Shown here piece after piece: positions 1 to 12,239 of a stretch of 64,000 nt of DNA (its first letter is position 1; every line of letters starts with the position of its first letter). The stretch spans positions 7,900,336 to 7,964,335 of the forward strand of contig ML677385.1 in the NCBI GenBank assembly GCA_007922305.1, read 5' to 3'. A model generated the notes under the pieces. It did not search any database. It saw only the letters and a list, made by a program, of their open reading frames with translations, and was not told the DNA's origin. A program made the position numbers and the translations under genes. Origin of the DNA: Dermatemys mawii (Eukaryota > Chordata > Testudines > Dermatemydidae).

Positions 1-17
1 CCCTCTGCAGTTCTACT

Positions 18-1320
18 TCATAGAATCATAGAACTGGAAGGGACCTTGAGAGGTCATCTAGTTAAGTCCCCTGCACTCGTTGCAGAACTAAGTATTATCT
101 AGACCATCCTGTCCTATCCTCAGAGGTTAAGACTTTTTCTTCTTCCTTCCTCCTCCTTGTAACAACCTTTTACATACTTGAAAACTGTTATGTTCCCTCT
201 CAGTCTTCCCTTTTCCAAACTAAACAAACCCAATTTTTTCAATCGTCCCTCATAGGTCATGTTCTCTAGATCATTAATAATTTGCCACTCTTTTCTGGAC
301 TCTCTCCAGTTTGTTCCCATCCTTTCTGAAATATGGGGCTCTCAACTGGACAGAATACTCCAGCTGAGGCCTAATCAGCACAGAGTAGAGCAGAAGAATT
401 ACTTTTCGTGTCTTGCTTACAGCACTGCTGCTAATACATCCCAGAAGGATGTTTCCTTTTTTTGCAACGGTGTTAAATTGCATGCATCTGATGAAGGAGG
501 TATTAGCCCACGAAAACTGATGCTTCAGTACTTTTGTTAGTCTTTAAGGTGCCACAGGACTGTTTGTCGCTTCTGCAGATCCAGACTAACGTGGCTACCT
601 CTCTGATTCTTGCACTATGACTCTCAGATCCCTTACTACAGTACTTGTTCATAGGCAGTCATTTCCCGTTTTGTATGTGTGCAAGTGATTGTTCCTTCCT
701 AAATGGAATACTTTGCATTTGACCTTATTGAATTTTATCCTATTTGCTTCAGATCATTTCTCCAGCTTGTCCAGATCATTTTGAATTTTAATCCTATCCT
801 CCAAAGCACTTGCAACCCCTCTCCACTTGCTATCGTTTGCAAACTTTATAAGTGTGCTTTCTATGCCATTATCTAAATTATTGATGAAGATATTGAACAG
901 AACCAGACCCAGAACCAATCCCTGTGGGACCTCACTCGTTATGCCATCCAGCATGACTGCGAACCACTGATAACTACTCACTGGGAATGGTTTTCCAAAC
1001 AGTTCTGCATCCACCTTACAGTAGCTGCATCTAGGTTGCATTTCCCTAGTTTGTTTATGAGAAGATCATGTGAGACAGTATCAAAAGCTTTAGTAAAGTC
1101 AAGATATACCATGTCTACGACTTCCCCCCATCCACAAGGCTTGTTACCCTGTCAAAGAAAGCAATCAGGTTCGTTTGATATGATTTATTTTTGAGAAATC
1201 CATGCTGACCATTACTTATCACTCTATCATCTTATAGATGTTTGTAAATTGATTGGTTAATTATATGATCCATTACCTTTCTGGGTACGGAAGTTAAATC
1301 ATGAATCATTTTAGGAGCTC
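18..1320 (-). mobile_element. CR1-type LINE remnant (minus strand), interrupted by a short repeat
   Basis: The + strand opens with the reverse complement of a CR1 3' end (tcatagaactggaagggacc). It then passes into translatable reverse-transcriptase remnants on the minus strand. Around 274-483 the peptide contains VLIRPQLEYSVQL, the C-terminal RT/thumb motif of CR1. Around 754-1041 it contains SEVPQGLVLGLVLFNIFINN, the CR1 RT block. The catalytic F-A-D-D position reads FAND, so the active site is lost. Further towards 1320 is the segment encoding the RT region before the active site. An unrelated short repeat splits the element at about 481-607. Confidence 0.85.
481..607 (+). repeat. Short interspersed repeat (gtgccacaggact family) inserted in the CR1
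   Basis: The stretch from catctgatgaagg through ttagtctttaaggtgcc to gtggctacctctctgatt is one of five copies of a family in this window (others at 14449, 19811, 40221 and 57828). A short ttgca duplication may flank it. Related sequence is abundant in turtle and other reptile genomes. I cannot name the class with certainty; a SINE or LINE 3'-end origin is likely. Confidence 0.65.
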
Positions 1321-3472
1321 TGCAGTAAAGCTGTCTGGCTGAGGGAATTTAGGAGTCTGAGCTCCACTTGTACCTTTGGAGAGGCATATGATTCAGGAAT
1401 CGACTCCCAACAGGCAACCCACAATCTCTCAGCTTTCTTTTGGGGCCTGCTGCCCCAAATCCAGTTCTTAGTCACCTCCAAGTCACCAGTTCTGCACTGC
1501 CAACTCTCTTCCTGAATCTACAGTGTTATCTCACTCCAAATGCCTTTCTTTCCTCCTCATCTTCCTCTGCTATTTTGATTTTTTTTAGCCCACCCTCATG
1601 CATTATCTCAACCTCACCTGCTGGTAATCTTTCACTACTTCCTAGCTGCCTGTATCCCTGCTAGTAGCCTCTTTCCCACTGCAGCAGTGGAGAGTAAGAC
1701 TGTACTGAGAAAGGGTATCTTTGGATTTGAAAAAAATACTTAATATTTTCAGAGAACATGATTTACATTTCAGTGTTGTTACTCCTGTGATCATCTCAAC
1801 AGATCTGAGGATTCTATAGATGCTGCTTTTGAATTTGTTCTGTGAAATGTGTGGGATTGGTAGTACTTTGAAAAGGCAGACTATGAAACACTGAGATCCA
1901 CTGAATGAGGAGCTGGGGTCAGATGTGCCTTAAAAAAGACTTAATTCCTGGCTGAGAACTTTAGAGTTGGGAATTCTCTTCTGGTGTTTCTTCAGCTGGT
2001 GCACAGACTTGAGATGTACAGATTATAGTGGGGGAGGCGCGGAGAGATAATTTTACATAATTTTTATGTCAGTTACTGTTTAGAGAAGTGCCATGTTATC
2101 ATCAGCCAAACTGTGTTACCTGATTAACTGAGCTGCAAAAGAAACCTAGATTTAATAGCAGATAACTGTGTATGTGAACCATTAATACAGAGCCAGTAAG
2201 ATAATGTCTTTTATTGTGCATTTTAATCAAACTTCAGCTCAAAATCTGTATTTTATAGATCATAATGGGATAATCTACAACAATGGAGAAGCTGTTTTGC
2301 ATCCCTGTTACACTCCAGGATCACTGTCCCATAGTAGTTCCTCCAGTTTCCTCTGTGCAGTCACTAACTCAGCCTATGAAAGTTCTTCTTCAGGTGAAAC
2401 GTCAATTAATATTTAAATATATAGATTTCTGTAACAGTATTTCTGCTGACTACTGCATTGTTTAAATTTTATAAAGAAAAATGTCTTATCTGCTATGGTG
2501 CCTCACAATGAGTGTAGCCCGTGAATGTCTGGGAAACTATCCCATCCCATTTTAGCAGAGAATAGAATGTCTGGAGGACATGAACTCAGAGGGGAAATAC
2601 ATATTGGAATTGGAATTAACCAAACTGATTACACAGTGTATCTAGGAGTCTCATTCATGCAGCACCCTCCCTCACCACCTCCCCTGTACTGAATTGGTTA
2701 CAGGATAACAGCACTGTGCCTGACTAGATTGTGCAAAAATTAGCTGCCATAGTCAGAGTTTTAACCATTTGGTGGGTGGACCCAACCTGTGATTGAATTC
2801 TACTATGCCAATAACTGGTCACAAACTCTGGGCAAGACTACTCTTGTAGGCTGATATCATATGACTGGAGCCATCCCACTAAAATGAGTGAAACTATTCC
2901 AGGAACAAATTAATACTCAGTATGCATAAGAGTGGCAGAATCTGGTCCTTTTTATAGTGACCATGCAACCATTGTCTAAGGAAGAGAAATTCACCTAGAA
3001 CTCCCCAATGGAAAGTGAATTTGCAATACAGTAGCTCCTCATCACATAGCTAATCCACGGTTTTAAAAAGAGGAATCAGTTGACATGACTATTTCCCTTT
3101 CTGAATCGTAAGCAATTATAAAACCAGTTTAGATTAAAAAAATATTAAAACAAAAACCAGACACAATGAATGTTAATATCCTGCACAGTGAAAGTCTAAA
3201 TGGGTTATTTGTAAAAGTGTGAAGACCAAAACGATAAAATGCTTTTTAAGAAGTGTAAACACTGAAATAATTAGTGTAGCAAAGAAAATATCTATTACAG
3301 CCTCACAGCAGTTAAAGTTGCATCAAAATTTTCTTTTTTGCAAGACCTATACCTCAGGGTCTCACTTTTTTTGGAAATTCTTTTTTGTAAACATGCCGCA
3401 GGGAATTTGAACCAGATGTCAGCCACAAATAAACGTGTGTGTGGAATGATCTCCAGCATGTATTTTGTGCTG
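1321..3472. other. Unannotated stretch, presumed intron or upstream sequence
   Basis: The stretch is AT-rich with scattered short open frames on both strands. None has splice borders plus a recognisable protein motif. I see no repeat family I can name. Confidence 0.4.
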
Positions 3473-4120
3473 TGTAGCGATGCAAAGACTCAATGCCGCT
3501 GCACCTCCTGTTGGTGAACCTGGGAATTAGTGTTTTTCCAGCCTTGGAGCACTCTCTGCTGGCCAAAGGCTTGCCTGCTGTTGGCCCCTGTGTCCCTCCC
3601 AGACCCCGGTGCACCTTTGCCTTAGGGATCTGCCCCAAGCAGTAACCCAGAGTGTGGGTCTCCCCTCCCAGGGGAACCCGCAACCCTCTAGCCCCACCTT
3701 GCCTCAGTGGCTGCTGCCAGTCATCATCTCGCTCCCACTCACTGGGGCAGAATGCAGTCTGTAAACCACTCATCACTGGCAAGGGTGTTTGGACCAGGTA
3801 CCTCTGCCTAACCCCAGACTGTATCTCTGCAGCCCCAGTAACTTCTTTAGGCCTTGCACAAGGCCTGAAGCCTGGGGAGTTGCCAGACTGGAGCTCCCCA
3901 GCTCCTCTTGCCTTTCCCTGGCACTACTCTACCTCAGGTATCCTTCTCTCCCAGGCAGCCAGGTCTTTCTCTTACCAGAGTGAGAGAGAGACTGACTCAG
4001 CTCCTGGCTCTCAGAACTTTTATAGGTCCAGCTGTGGCCTCTCTGGGGCATGGACCCAACTGTGGCTGCTTCCCCAATCAGCCTAGCATTTCACAGGAGT
4101 GTGGTAATTGCCCCACTACA
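3473..4120 (-). mobile_element. LTR-like element, minus strand
   Basis: The element runs from tgtagcgatg to ccccactaca, so each end carries a TGTAG/CTACA boundary of TG...CA type. Read on the minus strand it has a TATA-like box (cctataaaag, near 4020) followed by a purine/pyrimidine leader (tcagtctctctctc), as expected for an LTR promoter. No matching target duplication was found. A truncated relative lies at 54785-54961, sharing blocks such as the gggtctccc...ccctggggaaccc area. No retroviral coding region is attached. Confidence 0.6.
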
Positions 4121-4800
4121 GTTTGGAATGCTGCTGGTTATTTAGGAAATCTGGAAAGACTTAAAACATGGGAAAAGCCCAAATACAAAGTTAAGGATTA
4201 AAATATAGACAAATAAAGCACTTTCAAGTTAGGAAATGCCAGAATGAACATTGTCCATGCAATCTTAATTTGGTCCCTTCCTATGTATGCATTATGATAT
4301 GGTCTTTAGTTATGTGATCCCATCCTATTTTTTACACAGAGCACAGGATGAGTGGTGCTCTGGGGATGAATTAGCCTGTGTAGTCGTGATGCTTTCTGGC
4401 AGTACCCAGGGTTGTGAGTCACTTTACCACCTGCTCTTACCGTGGGGTAGTCCTGTCTGTGCCTGCTGTGGGACAGCTCCCTGATTGTACAGGCAACACA
4501 AGTTCTCCACTCTCCGCATGCAGATTAGTGCTAGATATGCTCCAACCCTTGAGCATTCTGAGCATTTCCCTGCAGTGTCCTGCCCTGCTCCACTGTACAC
4601 ACACAGTCTTTACAGATTTGCTGCCCCCGAAGAAGCAGTGCCCTCCAGCTTTCTAGCTTCACCTCAGTTCACCGCTCTGTTGAACACACAGCAATTAGAT
4701 GTGTTTATAGTGAAAACAAGCAAAACTCTATCTAACCAAGAGAAGAGATTCAGATCATAGCAAGTAAGTAGAACTATTGGAAACAAATATTTAATTATGC
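4121..4800. other. Unclassified repeat-like intronic sequence
   Basis: The part from about 4330 to 4790 has the texture of an old retroelement end, including a segment near 4700-4790 rich in short A-runs. I cannot assign a family. No coding evidence was seen. Confidence 0.3.
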
Positions 4801-5108
4801 CAGGGGTCGGCAACCTTTCAGAAGTGGTGTGCCAAGTCTTCATTTATTCACTCTAATTTAAGGTTTCGTGTGCCAGTAATACATGTTAACGTTAGTAGAA
4901 GGTCTCTTTCTATAAGTCTATAATATAGAACTAAACTATTGTATGTAAAGTAAGTAAGATTTTTAAAATGTTTAAGAAGCTTCATTTAAAATTAAATTAA
5001 AATACAGGGCCCCCCAGAACAATGGCCAGGACCTGGGCGGTGTGAGTGCCACTGAAAATCAGCTCATGTGCTGCCTTCGGCACGCGTGCCATAGGTTGTC
5101 TAGCCTTG
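4801..5108 (+). mobile_element. hAT-like non-autonomous DNA transposon
   Basis: The left end caggggtcggcaacctttca and the right end (cgtgccataggttgtctagcctt) are imperfect terminal inverted repeats of the CAGGGGTNGGCAACCT type used by hAT elements. The interior is AT-rich and has no transposase. A second copy lies in the opposite orientation at 63760-64000. The expected 8-bp duplication is not clear (about 5 of 8 bases agree). Confidence 0.7.
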
Positions 5109-6549
5109 ACCTGTGCAATAAAATCGTATGCTCATTTTAAAACATAGACTTTTTTTTTAACTAAAGCTTTCCCCAAAGTCCTACTAGCATTTTTCAGCCA
5201 GACCTGGCTGAAATCCATTTTTCATGAGACAAAACATGTTGCCAGCTTGTCCCCCACTTAAAGGATATTGTGTGTTTCTTTGCAAGCCCTACTGTATCAA
5301 AAGTGCATCATGAGGTGCACAATAAGCAGATAGAGAGATTAGTGTCTAACACCCTCTGCCTGAACAGAATCTGTGCAAGGCATGTCACCTCCTGATGACC
5401 TGCTTTAATGTTAAGAACTTAATTTTTTGTTATAGATACAGAACTTCTTAAATATTATCCGTATATACATTACACAGTGATTATGATGACCAATGGCCTA
5501 TTGGCTCTCAGTAAAGAGCTTACATGTCCCCCTTTGGTGAATTATTGTGCATATAATTTACTAAGAGGATTGCTGTAAAACTCTGTGCCCCCTATGCCCT
5601 CTGCTATTGGGCACGAAGAGGTTCCTCAGTCACAGCAGTGAAGGAATCTGTTGTAAGTTGGACCTCTGCCTCATTGTTGCAGAAATTGGAAGCTATGTAG
5701 TAAATGAGGCAGGGGTTTGCAGGAAAAAAAAGAATGGTCTCATGATTAAGGTATTGGAGACTTTGTGGTACAGTCAGGGGTAGAATCAGAGTTCCTGTGT
5801 GATACTGAGCAAGTTACTTGCTCCCAAAGTTTCACAGGTAATCACTTCTGCATGTAAGTTGAAGGCTCTATCGCAATACATATGCACAAGGGGACCAATT
5901 TAAGGTTACATGAACAACACATTTTCTAACATCAGAGTGCTTGATTTGGCAAACTTCTAATCCTGAACTTTGTATTTCCTAATTTTTTTTATAGTTTTGG
6001 CATGATAATGATAATATACAATATAGTATTCAATCATATCAGGTGTTTTTGGGACATGGGGGCAATGATAATACTCAATAAACTGATAGTATAAACAAGC
6101 CTCTTCCAATATCATAGGCTTATACAGTATCTGATAATTTGGGCAAAGGTAACTTAGCCAGTTGTGCATTTGTATGTCACTGGGGTATGGAACTTGCATG
6201 GACAAGCTTTGTAATCAATCCTTATTGAAACCACTTCTAAGAATATTTTGGAAGTATTACTGCCCATTATTTCATATGCCAAGTTTGAATGATCTGTATT
6301 TATCTTTTTCTGATTATGTAATAGCCATTTCTCTTTGTCTAAATAAAAATAGGACTCAGAAATGCGAGGTTTTCTGTTTCCAAAATTTATAGTTTGTCAC
6401 TTGTCAGGAATAATCAATATAAGTTACAGTTCATATGATCCCTGTATTTTATTTCTTTGTTGTCTCAATAAGATTAGTGTTTTAATAAATGCTGTTTTTG
6501 TACTGGAAAATGGCTAAGGAAAACTTGAAATACTTTTTGTATTATTCAG
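5109..6549. other. Intronic sequence with a possible MIR-like core near 5740-5850
   Basis: Around 5770-5850 the string running through gtgtgatactgagcaagttactt resembles the conserved core of MIR/CORE-type SINEs. The rest is plain AT-rich intron up to the first recognised exon. Confidence 0.35.
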
Positions 6550-6769
6550 AATTGGAAAATATGCTTGAAAATGAAAGGGTGAAGAAGGATGAAGCTGACA
6601 GCCGAAGTCAGGAGAGAGAAAATAAATTTCAGCTATCGCTTTTTCCTGATGAAGACAGAGAGGAATACATCTTCTTTCAGAAAGTGATAACTGCAGTTCA
6701 GAACTGGTTCACTCTTTTTGGATGGTCTAAGGGACCTAATCCTATTTCTATTCCCCACTCACTAAGACG
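6550..6769 (+). CDS. CFAP47: CFAP47 (CHDC2) internal exon 1 of 9 in this window
   Basis: First recognisable coding exon. The acceptor is attattcag before 6550 and the donor is gtaatt at 6770. The 220-nt exon starts with two bases that complete a codon and ends two bases into the next codon, matching the following exon. The peptide starts as an acidic, Lys/Glu-rich, probably helical stretch (ENERVKKDEADSRSQEREN). It then becomes a more conserved-looking block that includes FFQKVITAVQNWFTLFGW and PNPISIPHSL. CFAP47 is a cilia- and flagella-associated protein of the axoneme, known in mammals for its role in sperm flagella. Assignment rests on the linked downstream CH domain and the style of this segment; no alignment was run. 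Upstream exons lie outside the window or were not recognised. An in-frame ATG at 6489 lies in intron and is not taken as a start. Confidence 0.8.
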
Positions 6770-7794
6770 GTAATTGTAATTTTTTCTTAAATGTTTCCTA
6801 GGAAAATGCTGCATCGTACCAATGTGTGTTCCATCATTAGATACATTCTTGGAGGACCCATGTTTATGACCAAGTTACTTTTAATATGCAACTGACTAAT
6901 TAAATGGAGAAACCCAAAGATATTTTTAATTAGTCAAAGTTCTTAGGCATGTAAAACAAAGATCTATTTTTTGTTTTTTCCAGTTATAAAATGTTCCCAA
7001 ACAAGAGGCTCTGAGAGCATTTACAACATTAAAATCATATACAATGTTTATTACAACTTAAATTGATCCCAGAATGAACCCAGTTTCTGGCAGTCATCAC
7101 TATCTCAAGGCAAAGCCATATAAATTAATAGTTTTGGACCTTTCCCACTGCCCACAAGGTCAACGCATTGATTGATTAGTCAACAGAGGAAGCAAATTCC
7201 AGTATGTAAAGCCTTGTCACCAGCCCCTTGAACCTGATGTCTATCAGCGCTTAGATGAATCACCTGAGTTAGTCGTACCTGTTTGATAGTACTGAAAGAA
7301 AAAAGCATTCTCTCATTTGGTTGGTTCCCAAATGTGTAGGTTTTTGTATAGAATGAAAATGAAATTGCCTTTGAATTGTACTTGGAAGGTAATGGTGACT
7401 AGCATGGCTTCACTTTTATAAAATAATCTAACCAAATAAAAAATCTTATTTTGTCGTAACACCGATATAGAAATCAAGTAGTACTGTGCTGGAAGGAAAG
7501 GATTTTAAACAATTCTTCCTTTGAAAAGGAAAAGCGTGTGGTTTTGTTTTTAAGCAAAGCAGTTTGGAAACCAAAAAGAGAAATGTTTCACTGTGGTCAG
7601 ACTGTCAAGTATCCTTGAGCACTAGGCTGATAATGTAAAAGTGGCATTTCTGAGGTGAGGTGTGGCTTCCTTCAGACTTTTCCATAATGGTTTATTACTG
7701 AATTCACCACAGTTAATGATATAATAGTTATTTTTTAATGCAAGTCTGTTTTAATGTATTTAAAACAGTAAAGTTACGTTTCCCTCCCGTTCAG
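6770..7794. other. Intron between the first two exons
   Basis: It contains the first copy (7491-7602) of a local duplication. No other recognisable feature was seen. Confidence 0.4.
7491..7602 (+). repeat. Local direct duplication, copy A
   Basis: From ggaaggaaag through a shared core that includes ttgtttttaagcaaagcagt and on into the gagaaatg block, this matches 9629-9740 with roughly 85% identity by eye. The two copies are in the same orientation about 2.1 kb apart and bracket the exon at 7795-8001. Confidence 0.8.
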
Positions 7795-8001
7795 TGATGT
7801 GTGTAAAATCCAGATGACTTCATCTGATAAAGTTTTTAAACAAAATCTCGGCAAAGATACGAAGACTGTTTATGACATGCTACTCCATCTGAGTGGACAG
7901 TTGCTACCAGGAATTACTTCGAGCCAGTCATTGCCCTCTGATCCTGTTGAACGAGTAGTCCAGCTCCACTGGCAGCATTCTACAATGCTTACTTTCCTCA
8001 A
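7795..8001 (+). CDS. CFAP47: CFAP47 internal exon 2 of 9
   Basis: A 207-nt exon between a pyrimidine-rich acceptor (cccgttcag) and a consensus donor (gtaaga at 8002). One base completes the Arg codon begun in the previous exon, and the exon ends after two bases of a Lys codon. The peptide includes DVCKIQMTSSDKVF, TVYDMLLHLSGQLLPGI and PSDPVERVVQLHWQHSTML, with no stop. It lies N-terminal to the CH domain in the region linking the upstream Ig-like modules. I see no enzymatic motif. Near-identical stretches of about 110 bp lie on both sides of this exon (7491-7602 and 9629-9740), described as a separate feature. Confidence 0.82.
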
Positions 8002-9628
8002 GTAAGATAAGGGTTTTTCTTACTTATGTTTCCCCAGTTGTGTTTAAGTAGTTGAAATACCTTTCCTATTGTTTAATATGTGTTTTCTTGTATTTTTACA
8101 CTGTTTTGTGTTCATGTGATTAAAAGTGTGCTGTTTGTGGTAAATTACAATGAACTTGGTAGTGATGTAATCTGTGAAGCTTGGTGATGGCATGTTATGA
8201 AATGTTAAATAACCACTCTAACGGTGAGGAACTAATTTTGTTTCTGACATGATGGTGTTATCTGTCATTTTTAAAAAAACGTATTCTCTCCTTTAGAACA
8301 TTGTCAGGTTATTTCTCCTAGGATGCAGGGCCACATAATATCACCCAACTGAAAAATCAGTGGAAAGAGGACTGAGAACTTGAAGAGAGGAACTTTATGA
8401 AGCTTCCTTCTTGCATTTGAGAGAGCACAGACCCTGCGAATTTATGGATAACTTGACTCTCAATCTCATGAATCTCAGAGCCAGTGCTACTGCTTCATTA
8501 CGTTGTTGTTTGATGCCTTAGATTAAAACATTTCTGTTAAGATAATTTGAGGTCACTGTATTGAATTTTGACATATGGGTGATCTGAGACACACATGCCA
8601 CTATGCAGAGTTTGGACACAATGAATGCAAAAGATTCTATGAATGCTTTGTGTTTCCTTTTGATTGTTAGCACAACTATGCTGCAAAAAAATAGGTTAGT
8701 TCGTCCCTGATCCTAAACTAAGACCTATCAAATTACTCCTGTAAAGTGAATTAAAGTTATATAGCACATTAATGAAAATGTATAGGGCTTTACTTTGCAA
8801 TGAGAAGCAGGTTACTTAATAAGATAACCTCAGCTGATTACTGTTCACAACTTTAGAGGTGTTGAAACACACCGAAAGGAATTTAAAATGAAAAGCCCTG
8901 TGAAAATCTCTCTGAACAAGAAGTTAGGAGGCTTTTGTACTCTGAGTAAACTAGGCTTAGAATTCTTCATCCTCTTCCCAGTAATGCTTCTTTATATTCT
9001 ATCTTTTGAGCTAAAGCACAGATTTTTTTTTAAAACCAGCAATCAGCTGTTTATTAGCATAAAGCTACTATATTTACTTACCTTTCCTGTCTTCTTAATC
9101 TCTTGGCTTATGAGAGCTAAGATGCACAGTTGTCTAAACAATTGCCAAGTATCCAGGTCTGCACCTGTAAGTGAGATTTCCAATACTGTAACTATATGTA
9201 GACAGTAGTATCATTAAGTTTTAGTACTATCAATTCTTATGAGAGTTACAGCATTATTTTGGGCTTGAATTCTTCTTGCTCTGAACTGATATGGATGGTT
9301 TGTGTTTCGATGCTTCAAGTTGAGGAACAATTCTTGCACTGAAGGCAACCTGCCCAGATTTATAAATACTTTTAGCAACAAACATAGGATTTTTAGGCCA
9401 TATTGGTTGAAATGGAAGTTCCTCTCACATAGAAATTGCCCAATAAAAGTTAATAGAATTGGCTCATTGCCCCAAGATGCACTTTTATATTTTTACAAAC
9501 ACACACACTATATATGAGTGTTTTGTAAAAAACTTGAATCAGCCATAAAACTAGATTATAAAGTGACCCTGATTAGAAGTTTTGATAAAGCTGTTCAGTT
9601 CCAAATGTGATAGCCTTCTGATTTAGGT
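8002..9628. other. Intronic sequence
   Basis: No recognisable coding, RNA or mobile element was seen. A 106-codon open frame at 8888-9208 is hydrophobic by chance composition and has no motif. Confidence 0.35.
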
Positions 9629-9740
9629 GGAAGGAAAGTATGTAAATGATTCTGCCTTTGAAAAGGAAAAGTGTGGGGGTTTGTTTTTAAGCAAAGCAGT
9701 TTGGAAACCAAAATGAGAAATGCTTCCCTGTGGACAGACG
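9629..9740 (+). repeat. Local direct duplication, copy B
   Basis: This is the partner of 7491-7602. It ends immediately before the first recognisable DIRS sequence, so it may be part of the target-site neighbourhood of that element or an older intron duplication. Confidence 0.8.
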
Positions 9741-11489
9741 GTGCTAGGTCCTGGTTACTGGATATGAAAAGTCATATTCATATCTGATACGAGAGTCCCT
9801 GGTAGTAACAGTGGCCAATGAAAAAACCCTCCAAAGATACCAGAAGTCAGTGCTCAAGGATAAGGAAGTGAAGCCCCTCTCCCTGATGGGTCAGAAATCT
9901 TACTCCATCTTGAGACTTCAAAAGAAGATCTTGAACTACCAGATTGTCTTGGCAAAAATATGGCCACATCAACTGGTGAGCCTTACAATGGCTTATTGGC
10001 AAGCTGCTGCAAGAATAGAGGGTTGATTTCCAGACTATCCTGGCTGAGGGATGTTTGGTGGCCAGAACTGTGTTGCAGTTTGCCCTGGATGCAGCAGACA
10101 CAAGGCAATGACGGCAGAGATCATGATGTGCTGTTCTTGTTGGCCTTGGCACATGTATCTAAAGAATTACAAACAACTATAGAGGATCTGTTGTTCATGG
10201 TCTGCTTGCTATTCCATGATAAGACTGATGAGGCAATGAGATCCCTCCAGGATTCTAGGGCTACCCTCAGAGGCACTTTAGGTCCCTACCGTATCAGTTA
10301 CAGTTGCCCTATCAACATAAGCTGCCTGAGTCCTGGGGCTGTAGACAGGTCTTTAAGCAGAAAGTTCGCTGAGGGGAGGGGGCACCTCCCAGTTGTACCA
10401 TACTGTTTAGGAATTGGGCAGGCAGCAAATTTTACTTGGTGCCCAAGGACAGCGTATTCCACAATCTTTGCCTTCCCTTCCTTTTGGCACCTCTATCTCT
10501 TCTCTAGCATGCTGGTCCAGCATTATCTCAGACTGCTAAGTATTGGAGGTAGTCCAGAGTTCCTCCTCCTTCCCCTGCCCCCAATACACCTGCCTTTTCA
10601 GTACATCTTCAGGAACCTCTCCCAGTGGAGCTATTTCAATAGGGGATTCAATGCATCCTTGTTCTGTGTGCGATAGAGGAGGTTCTCCATCTGCAGAGGG
10701 GGATTATTTTCAAAGTACTGTCTCATCTCCAAGAAGACAGGAGCATCAGCTGATATTGGACTTCAATCATCCCCCCCAAATAAGAAAGATTGGTGTGTTT
10801 CCCTTGACTTCCAGGATGTGTACTTTCACACTGGGATACACCTGGTGCACAAGCACTCCCTAAGGTTCGTATTGCACAACAATCACTACCTATACTGGGT
10901 TTTTTCATTGGTTTCTTCGCTGTGGCCTGCTTTTATCAGGAGGATGAGCATCCATGTGTTCCTAAACTTGACTGGTTATGAGTCATTTGGAACCTCAGCT
11001 CCAAATCAATGTTAGGACATTTCCCAAGCTGTCTGCGTGCTGGGCTTCTAGCAGATGAGAAGAAATTCATGTTAGCCCCGACATAGAAGATAGAGTTTGC
11101 TGGGGTTATGTTCTCACAGAGACAGTGAAAGCCAACCTACTACTCTACAAGTTCCAGTTGCACAACCTTTGCTCCCGCCTGCAGTCCTCCCTCGAAACAC
11201 AAGTAAGATCCTGACTCATGCTACTGGGTCGTGTGTCAGGTTGTACGTTCCTCACTCTACATACGAGGCTCTGCTTCCAAAGGCTTCAGGCTTGGCTATA
11301 CTGTCCGAGAAGACACTACCTATGCAAGGTGGTATGTCTTTCTCCAGCAGTCTTCCAGTCACTGGACTGGTGGAAAGACCTAGGCACCATACACAAATGG
11401 GTTCTGTACAGTCCCAGTTTGCCCTGCAGGACCACGTTCAGGTTGGGGACTCATATGGGTGATCTCGTAGCACAAGGCATATACCTTCT

Positions 11490-12200
11490 GTCAGATACTA
11501 TCTTGCATGTTAGTGTGCTAGAGCTCAGAGCTGTATACAAGCTATGCATGGCCTCCCTTCAAGACAGTCCTGGTCATGGTGGTGGTCTTCTGTCTATAAA
11601 GACGAGGTGGTCTGGGACAGGTGCTGGCACTATGTCAGGAGGCTATGAGACTTTGGCATAGGACATGGAATTACACGGTCAATGGTCCATCTCTTCAGGG
11701 TGGATGATGTGATAGCAGCTGGCTTCAGCAGGTGCTTCTGCAACAATCACGAGTGGCTGATGCACCGGAGGGCCTTCAGTGATACCTTCCAGCAATGGGG
11801 TCATCCCGCACATGGATCTTTTCATGACAGTGGAGAACAACGAAGGTCACCACTTCTGCTCAAGGAGGATGGTGCAGTCCAGTGTCTCTTTCAGCTGTCT
11901 TTCTCCTCCCACGGACAGAGGAACTATTGTATATATCCCCTCCTGTCCCCCTCTTCCCTCAGATATTTTGGAAGATTGGGGGAGAAGGCCAGAGTAAACT
12001 TTGTAGCTCCACTCTGGGCAAGACAGATGTGGTTCAAGGACCTCCACGACCTCTCTGTAGTGTGGCTGATCATTCTACCCCTTGTTTCTGAACCCCTGGC
12101 TTGGAAGCATGGATTTGACCTTGCCTCTGAGCATGAGTTCACTCCACCGGTTGGTGTGGATGCTCCCTGGTTAACACTGATGGAGAGATTCTGTTTGTGA
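11490..12200 (+). pseudogene. DIRS RT-RNase H coding remnant
   Basis: This is the longest readable part of the DIRS element. The frame from 11682 is open for 172 codons. It contains NNHEWLMHRRAFSDTFQQWG, then DLHDLSVVWLIILPLV, corresponding to the RNase H tail and the region joining it to the recombinase in DIRS proteins. It is interrupted upstream by stops and frame changes, so it is a fossil, not a gene. Confidence 0.65.
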
Positions 12201-12239
12201 GACTTCCAGAAAGTGTTCTTTAGTAGTAAGGAAGATTCC

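Noticed and set aside
2204..2465. Possible extra exon with a Ser-rich peptide
   Set aside because: No consensus splice borders in phase and no resemblance to CFAP47-type sequence.
3354..4086. Two overlapping open frames of more than 140 codons on opposite strands
   Set aside because: Both fall in the GC-rich LTR-like element; the Pro/Ser/Gly-rich peptides are composition effects.
6489..6549. In-frame ATG upstream of the first exon
   Set aside because: It lies before a good acceptor (attattcag) and codes for low-complexity sequence; the exon phase requires one base from an upstream exon.
8888..9208. 106-codon hydrophobic open frame
   Set aside because: AT-rich sequence readily codes for Phe, Leu and Ile; there is no motif, splice context or homologous look.
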